Of a stretch of DNA of 64,000 nucleotides, positions 37,943 through 46,112 are shown one piece after another; the stretch's first letter is position 1, and each line of letters starts with the position of its first letter. Origin of the DNA: Marinobacter sp. F4216 (GTDB taxonomy: Bacteria > Pseudomonadota > Gammaproteobacteria > Pseudomonadales > Oleiphilaceae); assembly GCF_019931195.1 (NCBI RefSeq), contig NZ_JAIOUO010000002.1, forward strand, positions 1 through 64,000. The letters run 5' to 3'. The position numbers and the translations under genes were made by a program. A model generated the notes under the pieces. The model searched no databases. It was given only the letters and a program-made list of their open reading frames with translations, and was not told where the DNA came from.

Positions 37943-38412
37943 TGGTTGATGCAAGTGTCAAACCCGATGTTTTCACGGTTCACTACGTTCTGAAAAACAA
38001 GCTTGGTGATCTGGTCGATACTTCAGAAGGGAGCGAGCCCCTCCATTTCGTCTACGGGAGCCCGAATATCATTGAAGGTATTCAGGAGGCTGTGAAGGAT
38101 CGCAGTGTGGGGGACTGCCTTGAGGTCACCGTGCCGCCAGCCATGGCCTATGGCGAGCATAACCCTGAGTTGATTCGCAAGGTGCCACGCTCGATGTTCG
38201 AAGGGATTGAGAAGCTGGAAGTGGGTATGAAGTTCCAGACCAACACCGGCGATCAGGCGCAGGTCGTCAAGGTTGTGGCGATCGATGGCAATCTGGTGAA
38301 AGTGGATGCAAATCATCCTCTCGCTGGCTATACCCTCTATTTTGATCTCGAAATTGTCGGTCGTCGGCCGGCGACCGATGACGAGGTTGCTCAGGGGCGT
38401 CCGCTTTTCTGA
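37942..38412 (+). CDS. SlyD-like FKBP-type peptidyl-prolyl isomerase
   Basis: This 156-residue protein has the FKBP fold with an IF insertion: YVLKNKLGDLVDTSEGSEPLHFVYGSPNIIEGIQEAV, PPAMAYGEHNPELIRKVPRSMF and NHPLAGYTLYFDLEIVGRR. It acts as a folding chaperone and prolyl isomerase. The His-rich metal-binding tail of E. coli SlyD is absent. The ATG overlaps the previous TGA (TGATG), so translation is probably coupled to the acetyl-CoA hydrolase gene. Confidence 0.92.
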   Translation: MVDASVKPDVFTVHYVLKNKLGDLVDTSEGSEPLHFVYGSPNIIEGIQEAVKDRSVGDCLEVTVPPAMAYGEHNPELIRKVPRSMFEGIEKLEVGMKFQTNTGDQAQVVKVVAIDGNLVKVDANHPLAGYTLYFDLEIVGRRPATDDEVAQGRPLF

Positions 38413-38641
38413 GTTAAAACGACCAATTGCGCCTGATTGTTAGAATTAATTCTGCTTTGTGGCATGTTTGTGACGGGCATTTAATACTTATCTTGTCTAA
38501 GCTCTGTCACGGGGTGTAACAGCAGCGTTGTTCCATGTATATTCGGTGGCAGCATGTATAATTGCTGAAACATCAGGCTATCGGCCCCCGGTGGCAGGTG
38601 GTCTTTCCAAACCCGCGATAACAAAATCAGAGATAGACGGC

Positions 38642-39370
38642 GTGGAACAGACGAACGAAAGTTGGCGAATTCTCATTGTCGAAGACGACGAACGACTGGC
38701 AGAGCTGACCAGGGAGTACCTGGAGAGTAACGGCCTGCAGGTGACGCTCGAGACCAATGGAGGCGCAGCGGTTGAACGTATCCGGAACGAGCAGCCAGAT
38801 CTGGTGGTTCTGGATCTAATGCTTCCCGGCGAAGACGGTCTGTCCATTTGTCGGCGGGTCCGCCCGTTTTTCACCGGTCCGATCATTATGCTGACGGCCC
38901 GAACTGACGATCTCGATCAGGTTCTCGGTTTGGAAATGGGCGCAGATGACTACATTGGCAAGCCGGTCAAACCCCGTGTTCTTCTGGCCCGCATCCGTGC
39001 GATGCTCCGTCGAGTGACGGAGTCCGGTCAGGGCGGCGACGAAAAAGCCAGTGGTGAAGAACCGGTTCGTCTCCAGTTCAACGATCTCGTTGTCGATCGC
39101 TCCATGCGTGAAGCCTGGCTTAACGACGAGAGTATTGACCTCACCAGCGCTGAGTTTGACTTGCTCTGGCTCCTGGCAAGCAACGCCGGCCGAGTACTCA
39201 GCCGTGAGGAAATCTTTACCGCCCTGCGTGGTATCGAATACGACGGTCAGGATCGCTCCATCGACGTTCGGGTATCGAGAATTCGTCCCAAGATTGGCGA
39301 CGATCCGATTCACCCACGACGCATCAAAACGGTTCGCAGCAAAGGTTATCTGTTCGTTAAGGAAGCCTGA
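38642..39370 (+). CDS. OmpR-family response regulator, RstA-like
   Basis: This 242-residue regulator has an N-terminal receiver (ILIVEDDERLAEL; phosphoacceptor Asp58 in VVLDLMLPGEDG; conserved Lys107 in GKPVKP) and a C-terminal winged-helix DNA-binding domain (LTSAEFDLLWLLASNAGRVLSREEI, DVRVSRIRPKIG). A GTG at 38642 gives the normal start; a longer frame upstream adds unrelated sequence. It is paired with the sensor kinase gene 69 bases downstream. RstA is a best guess from overall resemblance. Confidence 0.85.
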   Translation: MEQTNESWRILIVEDDERLAELTREYLESNGLQVTLETNGGAAVERIRNEQPDLVVLDLMLPGEDGLSICRRVRPFFTGPIIMLTARTDDLDQVLGLEMGADDYIGKPVKPRVLLARIRAMLRRVTESGQGGDEKASGEEPVRLQFNDLVVDRSMREAWLNDESIDLTSAEFDLLWLLASNAGRVLSREEIFTALRGIEYDGQDRSIDVRVSRIRPKIGDDPIHPRRIKTVRSKGYLFVKEA

Positions 39371-39439
39371 CTCCGCTGCCCTCAGTGCCGGTGACAACAC
39401 CCCGGGTGTTCACCGGCGACGCCCACCAGGGTTTGTGAC

Positions 39440-41014
39440 ATGTCCCTGACGTTTTTTCTCAAACTCTATGCCCGCTTTGCCGGCCTCATGGTGCTGGTTA
39501 TGCTGCTGTGCGTTGCCCTGTTCGTAGGGGTTAACGCCGTGCGTTCCATGGCCTGGCATGAGCACTTCCCCGATCCTCTGATGCGTTGGCTTCAGGCCGA
39601 GCCCGATTTGAATGCTCCGGAGCACTGGCTCCATGCCGGCTACGACTTCAGATTTGTTGATATCAATGAGTTGAAGTTGGCGCCCTTGGTGGAAGAACGG
39701 CTTGGTTACGATCAGGTTGTTTCCCTCGAAAACGGCGTAGGTTATCGGGTACTTGCCCAGGGTGGTGATGGCAAGGTCATCCAGGTTCGATTTGAGGAAT
39801 TGTATCGCGGGGTTTCCGAGGCAACGGCCATGATCGTTCTTCGCCATCTCGATGCCGCAATGCCGGATGACCGGGCGGTCCTAGCGAAGCAGCTTGGCGA
39901 GGCACTGGCTGTGGGCATAGGCCGGGTTTCAGAGCCGGAAACCCTGCCGTCTGATGAAGTGCTGGAGCAGGTTCTGCGCCGCGGTGTCGTCTTCTTTCGT
40001 GACGACTCTGGCGGCGTGGGCCATGTGTTGATGCAGCTGTCGGACGGGGAGTTGTTCCGCATTGACATGGCTCGGCCGTTTGATCCCTGGGCCTTGCCCG
40101 TCATTGTTCTGCTTGTCATGGCCGTCGGTGGCGTGCTGGCGGTGGTACTGGCACTGGCACTTCGGGAGGTCGACAACAACTTGCGAATGGTTGAGTCCGT
40201 TGTTGTCCGCATTGCCCGTGGCGAGATGGGAGCCAGAGTCGAGTCTGGTTCGGGTACATTGGTTTCCCGGCTTGCCGCATCGTTCAATGGCATGGCAGAG
40301 CACATTCAGCGACTGGTTCAGGTTCAGCGGGAAATGATCCATGCGGTGTCCCATGAGCTTCGGACGCCTGTTGCCCGGATTCGTTTCGGGGTTCAGATGA
40401 TTGAAAACTGTGAGGATGAAAAGCGGCTGGAGAAGCAGCTGGAAGGTATTGACGGGGACATCCAGGAACTGGATGAACTGATTGACGAAATACTGACCTA
40501 TGCCCGCCTTGAACAAGGTGGGCCGGTGTTTTCTCTTCAGGAAGGATCGGTCACCGATCTGGTGCGGCAGGTTGTCTCCGAGCAGCAGTTAATCCGGCCG
40601 GCACTGACTATTGAGGCGGATATCGAAGAGGGTTCAGAGCAGTGGGCCATGGCGGATATCGAGCCTCGATATATTCACCGGGCCATTCAGAATCTTGTTG
40701 GTAACGCCGGGAGATATGCGGCCGGCAGGGTGAGAGTGCATTGCCACATTGATGAAGATAACTGCCGGGTCGACGTCGAGGATGATGGCCCCGGTATCCC
40801 TGAAAGTGACTGGGAAAAGGTGTTCACAGCCTTCGCCCGCCTGGATGATAGCCGGACTCGCACCTCCGGTGGTTATGGTCTGGGGTTATCGATCGTGCGC
40901 CGGATTCTGTATTGGCATGGTGGGCAGGCATTTGTCGGCCGAAGTGAGCGTTTGGGCGGTGCTCGTTTCAGCCTTGTATGGCCCCGCAAGAAGCCGGTGG
41001 ACGCCATTGTGTGA
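39440..41014 (+). CDS. Sensor histidine kinase, RstB-like
   Basis: This 524-residue kinase has two transmembrane helices (about 11-33 and 218-241) around a periplasmic sensor region of about 185 residues. A HAMP linker follows, then the H-box HAVSHELRTPVAR (phosphorylated His305) and an ATPase domain with N-box NLVGNAGRYA, G1 DDGPGIPESDWEKVF and G2 GYGLGLSIV. It should phosphorylate the regulator encoded just upstream. The signal is unknown. A terminator follows. Confidence 0.9.
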   Translation: MSLTFFLKLYARFAGLMVLVMLLCVALFVGVNAVRSMAWHEHFPDPLMRWLQAEPDLNAPEHWLHAGYDFRFVDINELKLAPLVEERLGYDQVVSLENGVGYRVLAQGGDGKVIQVRFEELYRGVSEATAMIVLRHLDAAMPDDRAVLAKQLGEALAVGIGRVSEPETLPSDEVLEQVLRRGVVFFRDDSGGVGHVLMQLSDGELFRIDMARPFDPWALPVIVLLVMAVGGVLAVVLALALREVDNNLRMVESVVVRIARGEMGARVESGSGTLVSRLAASFNGMAEHIQRLVQVQREMIHAVSHELRTPVARIRFGVQMIENCEDEKRLEKQLEGIDGDIQELDELIDEILTYARLEQGGPVFSLQEGSVTDLVRQVVSEQQLIRPALTIEADIEEGSEQWAMADIEPRYIHRAIQNLVGNAGRYAAGRVRVHCHIDEDNCRVDVEDDGPGIPESDWEKVFTAFARLDDSRTRTSGGYGLGLSIVRRILYWHGGQAFVGRSERLGGARFSLVWPRKKPVDAIV

Positions 41015-41164
41015 GCCACTTCTCGCCCTCTCACCTTATGTAACAAAGCGGCTACAGAACCGCTACTGACGTGTAGTGGGCTTTTCCCAATAATGGAAAC
41101 CGTAAGGGATGACTTTTGAGGTTGTAGTTCTTACGAACTTTCCTTGTTTCATTCGTCATTTTGA

Positions 41165-41189
41165 GGGCCGGTTTTCCGGCCCTTTTTTT
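41165..41189 (+). terminator. Rho-independent terminator after the two-component operon
   Basis: GGGCCGG paired with CCGGCCC, TTTT loop, followed by seven Ts. It lies 151 bases past the kinase stop and 87 bases before the glpK start. Confidence 0.9.
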
Positions 41190-41275
41190 ATCTTTTCCTT
41201 CCATTTTTTTGTGCTGAGTCCTCTCCCTCAGGTGAGCGGGTTGCTAAACTCCGGGAAAAATCACCGGAGGAACTC

Positions 41276-42757
41276 ATGAGTCGCTATCTGCTTGCCATCG
41301 ATCAGGGAACGACAAGCTCTCGCGCCATCGTATTCGATGAAACGGGCACCATTGTTGGTGTCGACCAGCAGGAATTTCGCCAATACTTCCCACGGGACGG
41401 CTGGGTCGAGCATGATGCGACCGAAATCTGGAACAGTACACTCGCCGTGTGTCGTGGGGCCCTGGCAAAAGCAGGTGTTGAAGCGGCGGGCCTGTCGGGC
41501 ATTGGTATTACCAATCAGCGGGAAACGACGGTGGTGTGGGATCGTCAAACGGGCGAGCCCATCTACCGCGCCATCGTCTGGCAGGATCGGCGAACGGCGT
41601 CATTGTGTACAAAGCTGAAGTCTGACGGGTATGAAGACCTGGTGGTAGAAAGAACCGGGCTGCTGATCGATCCCTACTTTTCTGCGACAAAGGCGGCCTG
41701 GATTCTTGATCATGTTGATGGCGCCCGTCAGCGTGCGGAAGACGGCGAACTTGCGTTCGGAACGGTGGATAGCTGGTTGTTATGGAATCTGACCGATGGC
41801 CAGTCCCACTATACCGATGCCACGAATGCGTCCCGGACGGCGCTCTTCAATATTCACGATCAGTCCTGGGATGACGAGCTCCTGAAGCTGTTCCGTGTGC
41901 CGAAAGCCATTTTGCCAGACGTGCTCGACAGCGCAGCTGATTTTGGAACCACAGAGTCAAGATGGCTGGGAGCGCCGGTAGCCATTGCCGGTATTGCCGG
42001 TGATCAGCATGCGGCATTGATCGGGCAGGCCTGCTTTCAGCCGGGCATGGCCAAGAGTACCTACGGCACTGGCTGCTTCCTCATGCTGAACACCGGGGAT
42101 CAGGCCCTTCGGTCGGAAAACCGGTTGCTGACGACTATGGCTTACCGCCTCAATGGCAAGCCATGCTATGCCATGGAAGGGAGTATTTTTGTGGCGGGGG
42201 CGGCCATGCAGTGGTTGCGGGATGGTCTGAAGCTTATCAGTCACGCCAGCGAGTCCTCGGCCCACGCGGAAACGGTGGGGGTCAACAACCCGGTTTACCT
42301 GGTGCCGGCATTCACCGGTTTGGGCGCCCCTCACTGGGATCCTCATGCTCGCGGAGCCATCATGGGGTTGACCCGTGACACGGGCATCGCGGAAATCGTC
42401 ACGGCTGGTCTGCAGTCGGTCTGTTACCAAACCAAAGATCTGGTTCGGGCTATCCAGAACGATGGCGCGCCGCTGGAAGGTTTACGGGTTGATGGCGGAA
42501 TGTCAGTGAACGACTGGGTGATGCAGTTCCTGGCGGATATTCTCAACGTCACGGTTGACCGCCCGAGAGTGACCGAGACAACCGCTCTGGGTGCGGCTTT
42601 CCTAGCCGGATTGCAAACCGGCGTGTACGAAAGCCTCGATGAAGTGTCTGCGCTCTGGGAATGCGAGCGCCAATTCCATCCGGTGATGACGCCCGCATTA
42701 CGGGAATCGCTCTATTCAGGCTGGCTGGATGCAGTAGAGCGCGTTTGCAATAACTAA
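41276..42757 (+). CDS. glpK: Glycerol kinase
   Basis: GlpK phosphorylates glycerol to glycerol 3-phosphate. The 493-residue protein has family motifs [64 protein letters not shown] and a [19 protein letters not shown] block. CCGGAGG precedes the ATG. No glpF, glpD or glpR is next to it in this window. It converges on the ABC ATPase gene with only 8 bases between stops. Confidence 0.96.
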   Translation: MSRYLLAIDQGTTSSRAIVFDETGTIVGVDQQEFRQYFPRDGWVEHDATEIWNSTLAVCRGALAKAGVEAAGLSGIGITNQRETTVVWDRQTGEPIYRAIVWQDRRTASLCTKLKSDGYEDLVVERTGLLIDPYFSATKAAWILDHVDGARQRAEDGELAFGTVDSWLLWNLTDGQSHYTDATNASRTALFNIHDQSWDDELLKLFRVPKAILPDVLDSAADFGTTESRWLGAPVAIAGIAGDQHAALIGQACFQPGMAKSTYGTGCFLMLNTGDQALRSENRLLTTMAYRLNGKPCYAMEGSIFVAGAAMQWLRDGLKLISHASESSAHAETVGVNNPVYLVPAFTGLGAPHWDPHARGAIMGLTRDTGIAEIVTAGLQSVCYQTKDLVRAIQNDGAPLEGLRVDGGMSVNDWVMQFLADILNVTVDRPRVTETTALGAAFLAGLQTGVYESLDEVSALWECERQFHPVMTPALRESLYSGWLDAVERVCNN

Positions 42758-42765
42758 AAAGGGTG

Positions 42766-43839
42766 TTAGCCCGTGCGCTCGAAGGCGATCAGGTGATCGG
42801 CCTCGACGCGCACGGGGACCGATTCGCCAAGGTGAAAATCCAGGTGGCTGCGGAACAGCGCCTCGAACTCAGTTTCCTCTGAGCAGCGGAACCGGTAGAG
42901 GGTCGATGTGCCGGCAAAGGTTTTCTCAACCACTTTCGGTCGTAGCGTGGACTCCGGATCATACACGATGTCGTCCGGTCGAATGAGGACATCCACCAGC
43001 GTGCCCGCTTCCCATTTGTAAGCCCGGTTGCCCTCGATAACCCCCAGTTCCGACTCGATCGTGTCCGGCCCCAGAGCCTTGCCCGGAATGAAACCTCCCT
43101 GGCCAACGAAACTCGCAACGAACCGGTTAGAGGGTTCGTGATACAGGTTGTAGGGGACATCCCATTGCTGGATCTGGCCATCTCGCAACACGGCCACCTG
43201 GTCGCACATGGCAAAGGCTTCCTGTTGGTCGTGGGTGACCAGAATGGCACTGATGCCCAGGGTTTTGAGAATCTCACGAACATCCAGGCTCAGCCTGCGA
43301 CGCAGGTCTGCATCCAGATTGGAGAAAGGCTCGTCGAGCAAGATCAGTGTGGGTTCGGGGGCGAGTGCCCGGGCAAGGGCGACACGCTGCTGCTGACCGC
43401 CTGACAGTTCGTGGGGATAGCTGTTTGCCAGGTCCTGCAGATGAACCAGTTTAAGTAGCTCCATCACCTTCTGGCGTTTTTCCGGTTTCGGCAGGTCCTT
43501 CAGGCCAAAACCGACGTTGTCAGCGATTGTCAGGTGTGGAAACAAGGCGTAGTCCTGAAAGACCATGCCAATTTTTCGCTTTTCCGGTGGCAAGGACCGG
43601 CCCGGCAGGCTAATGGCCCGGGACTGCAGTCGGATTTCGCCGGTGTTTGGCGACAAAAAGCCCGCCAGAGCCCGAAGAATGGTGCTTTTCCCGCAACCGC
43701 TGGGGCCCAGAAGGCAACCGATGTCACCGTGGCTGAGGGCAAAGCTGACATCGCGGATAACCGAGTCCCCGCCGTAGCCGCAAGACAGGTTGTTGACTTC
43801 AAGTAGCCAGTCGTCTGGCGCAATGGTGCCTAGGGTCAT
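42766..43839 (-). CDS. ABC transporter ATP-binding protein, FbpC-like, orphan
   Basis: This 357-residue ATPase has Walker A GPSGCGKST (45-53), Q-loop VFQDYALF, signature LSGGQQQR (145-152), Walker B LILLDEP and a C-terminal TOBE-like domain (about 245-355). It resembles iron(III) or similar uptake ATPases (FbpC/SfuC). No permease or binding protein gene lies nearby. It starts 2 bases after argF and is likely cotranscribed with it, an arrangement also seen in Pseudomonas as far as I recall. Confidence 0.85.
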   Translation of the reverse strand: MTLGTIAPDDWLLEVNNLSCGYGGDSVIRDVSFALSHGDIGCLLGPSGCGKSTILRALAGFLSPNTGEIRLQSRAISLPGRSLPPEKRKIGMVFQDYALFPHLTIADNVGFGLKDLPKPEKRQKVMELLKLVHLQDLANSYPHELSGGQQQRVALARALAPEPTLILLDEPFSNLDADLRRRLSLDVREILKTLGISAILVTHDQQEAFAMCDQVAVLRDGQIQQWDVPYNLYHEPSNRFVASFVGQGGFIPGKALGPDTIESELGVIEGNRAYKWEAGTLVDVLIRPDDIVYDPESTLRPKVVEKTFAGTSTLYRFRCSEETEFEALFRSHLDFHLGESVPVRVEADHLIAFERTG

Positions 43840-43841
43840 GT

Positions 43842-44756
43842 TCAGTCCAGCGTACCCAGAATCAGGAATTCCAGCAGCGCTTTTTGAGCGTGCAGGCGGT
43901 TCTCCGCTTCATCCCATACCACGGAGCCGGGATGCTCCATCATGTCGTGGGAAATTTCTTCGCCGCGATGGGCCGGCAGGCAGTGCATGAACAGGGCATC
44001 CTTGTCGGCCAGTTGCATAAGTTCCCGGTTAATCTGGAAACGCTTGAAGGCCTGCTCTCTCGCCTTCTGTTCCTCTTCCTGACCCATGGAGGCCCACACG
44101 TCAGTAACCAGTACGTTGGCGTTCCGTGCCGCTTCGGCGGGCTCGCGATACAGGGTAACGCGACTGCTGTGCTTGTCCATCAGGGCCGGATCGGGTTCAT
44201 AGCCTTCCGGACACGCTACATTGAGATGGAAACCGAACTGGGCTGCTGCGTTCATATAGGAGTGGCACATGTTGTTGCCATCGCCAATCCAGGCCACGGT
44301 CGCGCCTTTGATGCTGCCGCGATGCTCGCGGTAGGTCTGCATATCAGCCAGAAGCTGACAGGGATGAAAATCATCGGTCAGCGCATTGATCACCGGCACC
44401 CTGGAGGCTTGGGCGAAACGTTCTACTGTTTCATGGGCAAAGGTGCGGATCATCACCGCATCCACCATGCTCGAGATAACGATCGCAGAATCTTCGATGG
44501 GTTCGCCGCGGCCGAGCTGGGTGTCTCTCGGTGACAGGAACATGGCGGAGCCGCCGAGCTGGGCCATGCCAGCCTCGAACGAAACCCGGGTCCGGGTCGA
44601 CGATTTTTCGAAAATCATCGACAGAACGCGGTTCTTCAGTGAATCCCGGACCTTCCCTTCGCGCCACTCGGTCCGGAGCTTGCTGGCGTGATTTACCAAG
44701 CTGTCCAGCTCGGACGCTGTCATGTCATCAAGCGTAAGAAAATGCCTTGCCGCCAT
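43842..44756 (-). CDS. argF: Ornithine carbamoyltransferase, anabolic
   Basis: OTC makes citrulline from ornithine and carbamoyl phosphate in arginine synthesis. The 304-residue protein has the carbamoyl-phosphate motif SSTRTRVSF (52-60), the [14 protein letters not shown] loop, and the [10 protein letters not shown] motif with the catalytic Cys. The length is typical of the anabolic ArgF. It is divergent from grxD across 234 bases in which I recognise no clear ArgR box. Confidence 0.95.
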   Translation of the reverse strand: MAARHFLTLDDMTASELDSLVNHASKLRTEWREGKVRDSLKNRVLSMIFEKSSTRTRVSFEAGMAQLGGSAMFLSPRDTQLGRGEPIEDSAIVISSMVDAVMIRTFAHETVERFAQASRVPVINALTDDFHPCQLLADMQTYREHRGSIKGATVAWIGDGNNMCHSYMNAAAQFGFHLNVACPEGYEPDPALMDKHSSRVTLYREPAEAARNANVLVTDVWASMGQEEEQKAREQAFKRFQINRELMQLADKDALFMHCLPAHRGEEISHDMMEHPGSVVWDEAENRLHAQKALLEFLILGTLD

Positions 44757-44990
44757 TCAATGGTCCTTCATATCAACAAAAACCCAACTTACGAGGGTAG
44801 GTGAAAAATCGAGGAAAAAATGGGCTCCAAGTCTAGCCCCTCGTAAAAAGGAAGACAACGGCGCACTCCGTGCTTCTGCGGACCTGCAAACTCCGGGTTT
44901 GGTGCGCCGAATGCGGGGCGTGTACAATGCTGCCAAACTGAATGTTAAATAGCCTTCGGGCGATTCTATCTACCCAAGAGGTGTATGTTC

Positions 44991-45317
44991 ATGGACATTA
45001 ACGAAACTATCAAAAGCCAGCTCGACGAAAACCCGATCATTCTGTACATGAAGGGCACGCCACAGGCACCTCAGTGTGGGTTTTCAGCCAAGACGGTTCA
45101 GGCGCTGATGGCGTGCGGCGAGCGCTTTGCCTTTGTTAACATTCTGGATAACCAGGAGCTGCGCGAAGCTCTGAAAGTATATTCCAGCTGGCCAACTTAC
45201 CCGCAGCTTTACATCAATGGTGACCTGGTTGGTGGCTGCGATATCGTTCTGGAAATGTCCGAGAGTGGTGAGCTGGCAACCATGGTTAAGGCTGCTGCCA
45301 AACAGACGGAAGCCTGA
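44991..45317 (+). CDS. grxD: Monothiol glutaredoxin Grx4
   Basis: This 108-residue protein carries the CGFS active site (Cys29) with KGTPQAPQCGFSAKTVQAL and a WPTYPQLYINGDLVGGCDIV glutathione-binding segment. Such glutaredoxins bind and transfer [2Fe-2S] clusters. I use ATG 44991, with AAGAGG 9 bases upstream; an ATG two codons earlier is too close to it. Confidence 0.95.
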   Translation: MDINETIKSQLDENPIILYMKGTPQAPQCGFSAKTVQALMACGERFAFVNILDNQELREALKVYSSWPTYPQLYINGDLVGGCDIVLEMSESGELATMVKAAAKQTEA

Positions 45318-45325
45318 TATTCCTG

Positions 45326-46108
45326 TCAGAATCGTTTCGGGGAAAAAATGAGTTCGACCTCGAAGCGGTTCTGGTCGTCATGGTGGGCCGGTGGTGCCGG
45401 GTAAGGGCTGGCGGACAGCGAGGCGTGGTAGGCCGCATCATCCAGTCTCTTGATACCCGAGGACTTCAGGATTTTTGCTCTGGTGAGCGCGCCATTACCG
45501 AGCAGTTGAAGCTCGACTTCCAGCGATAGTTTCTCGGATAGCTGGCTGACGCCGGGTATGCTCAATCTCTCGATCTCTCGTCCCAAATGGCTGGCGAGGG
45601 TGATCAAGTACGGGTCTTGCTCCGCAGGGTTGGTCGAAACCTGATTATTGGTATCCCGTCCGTTTTCCTCCCCCTCGCTCCGTTCATTCTCTGTTTGAGG
45701 CCTGCTGGCTGATGAGCGGCTCATCGACGAAGAAATGACGCTTGGTTTCGTAGCGGCGTTGGTCTGCTCTGATTTTGCGTGGTATGTATCTGCCGGCGAT
45801 ACATCGCTAGCTTTGCGCTGGCCTGTGGTTGCCTCAGTTATGGCGGAAGACCTTTCGTCCTGAAGCGGAGGGATATCGAACTGTGGATTGCGGTTTGATC
45901 CCTCTGATGGCGTTGTGGCCAGGGAGCTGGGGCTGCGAGCGCTCGCCAATAGTTCAAACCTCACGGTATTTCGATGGGCTTCAGGCTTTGAGGGCGGGGC
46001 CGACGGGAAGGATAATAAGACAGCGTGAAACAGGATGGCCATCGACAAGGCAAGACCAATCCTGTATTCGGCCGGAACGCTCTGATAAAGGGTCGATGGT
46101 TCCCTCAT
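45326..46108 (-). CDS. TonB-like energy transducer
   Basis: This protein of about 260 residues has one N-terminal membrane helix (IGLALSMAILFHAVLLSF), a long Ser/Thr/Asn-rich periplasmic stretch (about 45-165) and a C-terminal TonB-type domain (SLEVELQLLGNGALTRAKILKSSGIKRLDDAAYHASL). The usual Pro/Lys-rich spacer is replaced by polar sequence. No exbB/exbD genes are adjacent. It starts 4 bases after the DUF1631 gene, so they are probably one operon. A TolA-like or TonB3-like role is possible. Confidence 0.75.
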   Translation of the reverse strand: MREPSTLYQSVPAEYRIGLALSMAILFHAVLLSFPSAPPSKPEAHRNTVRFELLASARSPSSLATTPSEGSNRNPQFDIPPLQDERSSAITEATTGQRKASDVSPADTYHAKSEQTNAATKPSVISSSMSRSSASRPQTENERSEGEENGRDTNNQVSTNPAEQDPYLITLASHLGREIERLSIPGVSQLSEKLSLEVELQLLGNGALTRAKILKSSGIKRLDDAAYHASLSASPYPAPPAHHDDQNRFEVELIFSPKRF

Positions 46109-46112
46109 CGGG

